Shown here: positions 5,598 to 8,584 of the stretch, piece by piece
How positions within the stretch are numbered: the stretch's first letter is position 1
Layout: each line of letters opens with the position of its first letter
From: Candidatus Altimarinota bacterium
GTDB lineage: Bacteria; Patescibacteriota; Gracilibacteria; UBA4473
Reading direction: 5' to 3'
DNA length: 8,584 bases
Assembly (NCBI GenBank): GCA_018401175.1
Contig: JAGYLK010000081.1
Span: 1-8,584, forward strand
Made by a program: the position numbers and the translations under genes
The notes under the pieces: generated by a model
Told to the model about the DNA's origin: nothing
The model's input: only the letters and a program-made list of their open reading frames with translations
The model's database searches: none

Positions 5598-6422
5598 TTA
5601 TGACGCGGTTGTATTTGTGGTCTTACACCAATAGAAAAAACACGCCGCCGTGTAGCTATATTGTGCGATGAATTGAATCCACTCCGGTTTAGAATACCAA
5701 CCAAAGAGTATATAGAGCGGCACACCTAAAATGCCCTCTTTGTGATAGAAGATTGTATCAGAGAGGTCGAACAGTCTGCTATAGAGGATGTTTGTTGGCT
5801 CAAGGACATTCATTTCTTTGAGAGCAGAAAGTCCTTCATGAATACTATATCCGAGGAGAAATCCTGCTTGGAGGATGAGATAGGCAAGGGTAATAGAAAA
5901 TATTGTCTGAAGATTCACTTTTATTAATGAATAATAAAGAAGAACGGCAACAATAGCAGATAACGTTATTCCGGTGAGAATTGGAAGAACGGCGTATTTT
6001 CCGGCAAAAGAAAAGAGGGCAATTTCTGCTCCTTCTCGAGTGATCATACATAATGACAAAAGGAATATTCCTTTTGTGGAGAGATTTAATAAGGCTTGTT
6101 CTTCGATATGTTTTTTAATTTGTTTCCCATGAGTAATCATCCAATAAATAAATGTTGTAACGAGGAGCACCGCAATAACGCCTACGGAACTTTCCCATAA
6201 TTTGGAAACATGAGAGATTCCTCCGAGGGAATGGGAAAGAAAAAACAGAATTATTCCTAGAAAAAAAGAAAGAATTACTCCCATAAAAGATCCCTTCCAT
6301 ACATGTTTTCTTAGCGAGTTGTTATTTGTTTTCTCCAAAAATTTCAAAAGGATTACAATAACAAGAAATGCTTCAAGTCCCTCGCGAAAAGACATAATGA
6401 GAGGCTGAAAAAAATGTTCCAT
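5598..6422 (-). CDS. FTR1/EfeU-family iron permease
   Basis: This is a multi-pass membrane protein of the oxidase-dependent iron transporter family (yeast Ftr1p, bacterial EfeU), expected to import iron across the cytoplasmic membrane. The 274 aa carry both diagnostic REXXE motifs, REGLE (13-17) and REGAE (129-133), each within a transmembrane helix. Seven hydrophobic spans can be placed near 5-27, 45-65, 78-97, 118-138, 145-166, 172-192 and 250-268. The segment SDTIFYHKEGILG (221-233) also fits the family. No EfeO, EfeB, multicopper oxidase or peptidase M75 gene is adjacent, so it appears as a single-gene transporter or works with distant partners. The ATG at 6422 is chosen because REGLE follows at the usual distance; there is no Shine-Dalgarno. 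A palindrome overlaps its promoter. A terminator-like hairpin lies inside the last codons. Confidence 0.93.
   Translation of the reverse strand: MEHFFQPLIMSFREGLEAFLVIVILLKFLEKTNNNSLRKHVWKGSFMGVILSFFLGIILFFLSHSLGGISHVSKLWESSVGVIAVLLVTTFIYWMITHGKQIKKHIEEQALLNLSTKGIFLLSLCMITREGAEIALFSFAGKYAVLPILTGITLSAIVAVLLYYSLIKVNLQTIFSITLAYLILQAGFLLGYSIHEGLSALKEMNVLEPTNILYSRLFDLSDTIFYHKEGILGVPLYILFGWYSKPEWIQFIAQYSYTAACFFYWCKTTNTTAS
5635..5653 (-). terminator. terminator-like hairpin inside the 3' end of the permease gene
   Basis: On the minus strand, ACACG (5653-5649) and CGTGT (5644-5640) pair around GCGG and run directly into T residues (5640-5635). It lies within coding sequence (TAACFFYW), 35 nt before the stop codon. 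Because rnc ends 2 bp past that stop, there is no other room for a terminator between the convergent genes. Confidence 0.4.
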
Positions 6423-6440
6423 TGCGTGAAGAGGGGAGTG

Positions 6441-6456
6441 TAAACTTGGAAGTTTA
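6441..6456. promoter_or_regulatory. palindromic operator candidate at the iron permease promoter
   Basis: TAAACTT-GG-AAGTTTA has perfect 7-bp arms with a 2-bp centre, too tight to fold as an RNA hairpin and so more likely a protein-binding site in DNA. It overlaps the downstream side of the permease -10 (6453-6458) and would cover the transcription start. A metal-responsive repressor is the natural inference from the gene it faces, but the sequence does not match a Fur or DtxR box that I know. Confidence 0.5.
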
Positions 6457-6461
6457 TATCA
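6453..6461 (-). promoter_or_regulatory. extended -10 promoter of the iron permease gene
   Basis: Minus strand: TGA followed by TATAAA (6461-6453), an extended -10 element with a 5/6 hexamer. It is about 31 nt upstream of the ATG at 6422. No convincing -35 is seen at 17 nt (TATGAA), as is common for extended -10 promoters. Confidence 0.5.
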
Positions 6462-6491
6462 CAGTACATTGTTTTTTCATAAAGAAATTCC

Positions 6492-6496
6492 GGAGG
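6492..6496 (+). promoter_or_regulatory. Shine-Dalgarno of the 36-codon ORF
   Basis: GGAGG, within GGAGGGAG, is 8 nt before the ATG at 6505. It is the only canonical, well-spaced ribosome binding site I find in the window, and it precedes an ORF too short for routine gene calling. Confidence 0.5.
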
Positions 6497-6504
6497 GAGA
6501 ATAA

Positions 6505-6615
6505 ATGAGGACGTTAAAATATTCTTCCGATACAATAAGGGAATTCTGTCGTTTGACCCAGAGACCCTTTATTTCTTTGATTTTTCTTCAAATATCGCTA
6601 CTTTTTGCAGGATGA
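6505..6615 (+). CDS. short coupled ORF (36 aa) ahead of yhhQ; possible leader or small membrane protein
   Basis: An ATG with a strong Shine-Dalgarno opens a 36-codon frame beginning MRTLKYSSDTIREF. It ends with a hydrophobic stretch (PFISLIFLQISLLFAG). Its TGA (6613-6615) overlaps the yhhQ ATG (6612-6614) in an ATGA junction, the usual layout for translational coupling, and yhhQ itself lacks a properly spaced ribosome binding site. The sequence resembles no family I know. It could be a leader peptide whose translation loads ribosomes onto yhhQ, a small membrane protein working with the transporter, or chance. A candidate promoter at 6553-6581 lies inside it; if that is the real promoter, this ORF would not be translated. 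About 15 hydrophobic residues are short for a transmembrane helix. Confidence 0.45.
   Translation: MRTLKYSSDTIREFCRLTQRPFISLIFLQISLLFAG
6553..6581 (+). promoter_or_regulatory. candidate promoter for yhhQ-tgt inside the short ORF
   Basis: TTGACC (6553-6558; 5/6), 17-nt spacer, TTTGAT (6576-6581; 4/6). The start would be near 6588, about 24 nt before the yhhQ ATG. It competes with the coupled-ORF interpretation. Confidence 0.3.
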
Positions 6616-7295
6616 ATGAATTGTATTTTTTCGGTTTCTTTTTCTTCCTGATCCTCCTTGTTTTGGGCGCATTTCGTATGGGGAAAGCCTATATTTATGG
6701 AATTATTGCCGCATTGGCAATATTGATGAATATTTTTGTATTGAAACCGTTTGAAATTTTTGGACTCACTACGTATGGAGGCAATATTTTGTATGGATGT
6801 ATTTTTTTCTGTACGGATTTACTTGCCGAACATTATGGAAAAAAAGAGGCGCTCAAGGCCGTTCGTATCGGATTTCTTTCACTCCTTATTTATTTCATGG
6901 CATCGCAGTTTTATCTTCATTTGGAAACGAATCTGGCACTTGAGGGAGCAGAAGCTGTTCAATCAGCTTTGACAACGATCTTTGCTCCGGCGTGGGGGAT
7001 TGTTGTTGCGAGTTTATCGGCATTTCTTATTTCTAATATTTTGGATGTCCATATTTATGACTGGATCCATAAGAAAACAGGTTCTCGATTATTGTGGGTT
7101 CGCAATAATGCCTCAACATTTTTTTCGCAACTCGTTGATACGATTACTTTTACTTTTATAGCAGCGCTTTTTGGGATTTTCGATTGGAGTATTGTGGGAG
7201 AAATTATTCTGTTTGCTTATATTTTCAAAATTTTGGTGGCACTTTTGGATACACCGTTTCTCTATTTGTCTCGTTTGATCCCAAAGCATGACTGA
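6612..7295 (+). CDS. yhhQ: YhhQ/VUT-family queuosine precursor transporter
   Basis: This membrane importer moves queuosine precursors (preQ0, preQ1 or queuine depending on the organism) into the cell. The 227 aa match the length of E. coli YhhQ (about 221). About six hydrophobic spans are visible: 4-22, 27-48, 86-102, 124-145, 171-190 and 195-220. Family features include GNILYGCIFFCTDLLAEHYG (57-76), SNILDVHIYDWIHKKTG (141-157), VRNNASTFFSQLVDT (163-177) and the final KILVALLDTPFLYL. The gene starts in an ATGA overlap with the short upstream ORF. Its own stop overlaps tgt by 8 nt, which ties import directly to the enzyme that uses the imported base. No preQ1 riboswitch is seen upstream. Its substrate cannot be read from the sequence; the tgt type hints at queuine. 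Confidence 0.93.
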   Translation: MNELYFFGFFFFLILLVLGAFRMGKAYIYGIIAALAILMNIFVLKPFEIFGLTTYGGNILYGCIFFCTDLLAEHYGKKEALKAVRIGFLSLLIYFMASQFYLHLETNLALEGAEAVQSALTTIFAPAWGIVVASLSAFLISNILDVHIYDWIHKKTGSRLLWVRNNASTFFSQLVDTITFTFIAALFGIFDWSIVGEIILFAYIFKILVALLDTPFLYLSRLIPKHD

Positions 7296-8451
7296 GTTTT
7301 TTACGATTCAGAAAAAAGATGCGAACTCACGCGCACGTGCGGGAGTGATTCACACATTGCATGGGGATTTAGAAACGCCTTGCTTGATGACAGTGGGGAC
7401 AAAAGCAACCGTGAAGACTCTTTCCACAGAAGACTTGAAGAAGGTGGGCGTGGGATGTGTTCTCTGTAATACGTATCATCTTCATTTGTATCCGGGAGAA
7501 GATTTAGTCGCCAAAATGGGAGGACTGCATAATTTTATGCATTGGGATGGCCCGATGTTTACAGATTCTGGTGGATTTCAGGTGTTTTCTATGGGACATG
7601 GGACCGTTGCCGATGAAATTAAAAGTAGCGAAAAACGTCATTCTCGAAGTCGCGTTCTAAAGATTTCAGAAGAAGGGGTTCGATTTCAATCCTATTTGGA
7701 TGGAAGTCACAAAATGCTCACGCCTGAATCTTCAATTCAAATTCAACACAAATTGGGAGCAGATATGATTGCGGTGTTTGACGAATGTACGCCCTTTCAC
7801 GTGGATAAAAATTACACACGTCAATCTATGGAAATGACGCATCGATGGCTCGATCGGTGTATTGCAGAGCACAAAAAATTACACTCTTCACAAGCATTAT
7901 ACGGGATTATACAAGGAGGTGTGTATGAAGATTTGCGAACCATTTCAACGGACTTTATTGAACAGGCGAATACGCCGGGGATTTGTATTGGAGGAAGTTT
8001 GGGAAAAGATAAGCCGCAGATGTATGAAGTAGTAGAGATGGTGATGCAGCGATTGTCTCCAGAGAAACCGGTTCATTTATTGGGAATAGGGGATTTGGAC
8101 GATTTGATTGCCGGAGTGAAGCGAGGAGTAGATACGTTTGATTGTGTGACGCCGACGAGGAATGCGCGACATGGGTTGTTGTTTTGTTCGGAATCGTCAG
8201 ACAAAAAAATTCGTATAACAAATGCACCATTTCGAGAGGATCAAAATCCGATTGATGTCAATTGTACCTGTGAAGTGTGTAAAAATTATTCTCGGGCGTA
8301 TATTCATTATTTATTTCGAGCGAATGAGTTTCTGAGCATTCGTTTGGCGACGTATCACAATGTTCATTTTATCCAAAACTTCATGAAGGAAATGCGTCAG
8401 GCGATTTTGGAGGATCGGTTTGATGGATTTGAGGAAAAGTGGGGATTATGA
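7288..8451 (+). CDS. tgt: tRNA-guanine transglycosylase, probably queuine-using type
   Basis: TGT exchanges guanine 34 in GUN-anticodon tRNAs (Asp, Asn, His, Tyr) for a 7-deazaguanine. The 387 aa form a TIM barrel with catalytic motifs TDSGGFQVFSMG (Asp93), AVFDECTPF (Asp165), GIIQGG (207-211 region), HLLGIGDL and FDCVTPTRNARHG (nucleophile Asp285). The zinc site is Cys326, Cys328, Cys331 and His357. Compared with my memory of the Zymomonas enzyme, there is an insertion of about 15-20 residues after FSMG (about 104-125). The substrate loop reads IGGSLGKD instead of GGLAVGE. Both traits recall Chlamydia TGT, reported to use queuine. The start is the ATG overlapping the yhhQ stop by 8 nt. No queC, queD, queE or queF is nearby. 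Family assignment is certain; substrate preference is inference. Confidence 0.97.
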   Translation: MTEFFTIQKKDANSRARAGVIHTLHGDLETPCLMTVGTKATVKTLSTEDLKKVGVGCVLCNTYHLHLYPGEDLVAKMGGLHNFMHWDGPMFTDSGGFQVFSMGHGTVADEIKSSEKRHSRSRVLKISEEGVRFQSYLDGSHKMLTPESSIQIQHKLGADMIAVFDECTPFHVDKNYTRQSMEMTHRWLDRCIAEHKKLHSSQALYGIIQGGVYEDLRTISTDFIEQANTPGICIGGSLGKDKPQMYEVVEMVMQRLSPEKPVHLLGIGDLDDLIAGVKRGVDTFDCVTPTRNARHGLLFCSESSDKKIRITNAPFREDQNPIDVNCTCEVCKNYSRAYIHYLFRANEFLSIRLATYHNVHFIQNFMKEMRQAILEDRFDGFEEKWGL

Positions 8452-8468
8452 TGGTTTGTAAAAGAGAA

Positions 8469-8484
8469 GAGCGCGTTGCGGGAA
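8469..8484 (-). repeat. partial copy of the tRNA 3' end
   Basis: GAGCGCGTTGCGGGAA matches the tRNA 3' end at 8568-8583 in 15 of 16 positions, in the same orientation, 99 bp away. The match covers the last CCA base, the discriminator, the acceptor 3' strand, the T-stem 3' strand and two T-loop bases, and stops at both edges. It may be a decayed tRNA copy or an old attachment-site scar. Confidence 0.5.
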
Positions 8485-8489
8485 GATGT

Positions 8490-8507
8490 GTCCCGACAAG
8501 TCGGGAC
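8490..8507 (+). terminator. hairpin downstream of tgt
   Basis: GTCCCGA (8490-8496) pairs perfectly with TCGGGAC (8501-8507) around CAAG, 38 nt after the tgt stop. Only TTAAGATTTA follows, so it is a weak terminator at best. It may instead stabilise the mRNA 3' end or be a dispersed hairpin repeat. Confidence 0.5.
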
Positions 8508-8519
8508 TTAAGATTTAGA

Positions 8520-8533
8520 CTTCAAACTACAAA
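8520..8533 (+). repeat. degenerate heptamer repeat, site 3
   Basis: Two units, CTTCAAA and CTACAAA, lie between the tgt hairpin and the tRNA terminator. The 13-mer ACTTCAAACTACA (8519-8531) is identical to that at 3715-3727. Confidence 0.5.
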
Positions 8534-8555
8534 AAAACACCCACAAGGGTGCTTT
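8531..8555 (-). terminator. intrinsic terminator of the tRNA gene
   Basis: On the minus strand, AAAGCACCC (8555-8547) pairs with GGGTGTTTT (8542-8534), including one G-T pair, around TTGT. The T run continues to 8531. It begins 10 nt past the tRNA CCA end, which is ideal for a tRNA transcript. In the plus direction the tail is weaker (CTTTAACTTT). Confidence 0.75.
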
Positions 8556-8565
8556 AACTTTCTGC

Positions 8566-8584
8566 TGGAGCGCGTGGCGGGAAT
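8566..8584 (-). tRNA. 3' end of a tRNA, probably tRNA-Gly (cut by the window edge)
   Basis: Read on the minus strand, the last 19 bases are ATT (T-loop end), CCCGC (T-stem 3' strand), CACGCGC (acceptor 3' strand), T73, and a genome-encoded CCA. The implied 5' acceptor strand GCGCGTG gives G1-C72 and C2-G71. With U73 these are the identity elements of bacterial tRNA-Gly; tRNA-Cys also has U73 but usually begins GG. The anticodon is outside the window. Discriminator U excludes the usual TGT substrate tRNAs (Asp, Asn, His, Tyr). Confidence 0.72.

Noticed and set aside
6482..6611. preQ1 riboswitch upstream of yhhQ
   Set aside because: I looked for the short preQ1-I pattern (an ACCC-containing stem-loop followed by an A-rich tail with CTA) and found no convincing match; ACCC occurs but not the tail.
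7293..8451. Recoding of TGA as glycine
   Set aside because: yhhQ and tgt both end at TGA with family-normal C-termini, and none of the recognised genes has an internal TGA.
1..8584. CRISPR array, insertion sequence, phage or toxin-antitoxin module
   Set aside because: No regularly spaced long repeats, transposase, integrase, terminal inverted repeats or recognisable toxin or antitoxin frames were found; the heptamer units lack spacers.

Overview
The window looks like a chromosomal segment of a small-genome bacterium, most plausibly a member of the Candidate Phyla Radiation (Patescibacteria). A Peregrinibacteria-like lineage is my best guess, at low to moderate confidence. The reasons are an AT-leaning composition, very short gaps between same-strand genes, a zinc-free type B ribosomal protein L31, an LPXTG-type surface protein in an otherwise reduced gene set, and almost no Shine-Dalgarno sequences. 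TGA works as a stop: yhhQ and tgt both end on it at the lengths expected for their families. This argues against the Gracilibacteria/Absconditabacteria code, in which TGA means glycine.

Layout. On the left, on the minus strand, lie purA (adenylosuccinate synthetase, 127-1413) and a secreted six-cysteine protein of unknown function (1606-2202). A divergent gap leads to a plus-strand secreted protein with a C-terminal LPSTG sorting signal (2349-3626), closed by an intrinsic terminator (3661-3683). A sigma70-like promoter at 3795-3822 starts a compact translation and RNA-processing cluster: rpmE2, rpmF, nusB, rnc (3858-5595). It converges, with only 2 bp between stop codons, on a minus-strand FTR1-family iron permease (5598-6422).

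The 6423-6611 intergenic region carries a 16-bp palindrome overlapping a good extended -10 for the permease. It also carries an overlooked 36-codon ORF (6505-6615) with the only strong Shine-Dalgarno in the window; its stop overlaps the start of yhhQ. yhhQ (queuosine-precursor transporter, 6612-7295) overlaps tgt (tRNA-guanine transglycosylase, 7288-8451) by 8 nt. The three frames therefore look like a coupled salvage operon for queuosine. From memory, the TGT resembles the Chlamydia queuine-using enzyme: it has an extra segment after the TDSGGFQ motif and an IGGSLG substrate loop. I therefore infer direct queuine salvage.

The right edge holds the 3' end of a minus-strand tRNA (U73, encoded CCA, acceptor bases fitting tRNA-Gly) with its terminator. 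A 15/16 copy of the tRNA 3' end sits 99 bp away, beside tgt. Degenerate 7-nt repeats (consensus CTNCAAA) occur at three gene-end intergenic sites. I saw no CRISPR array, transposase, phage gene or toxin-antitoxin pair.
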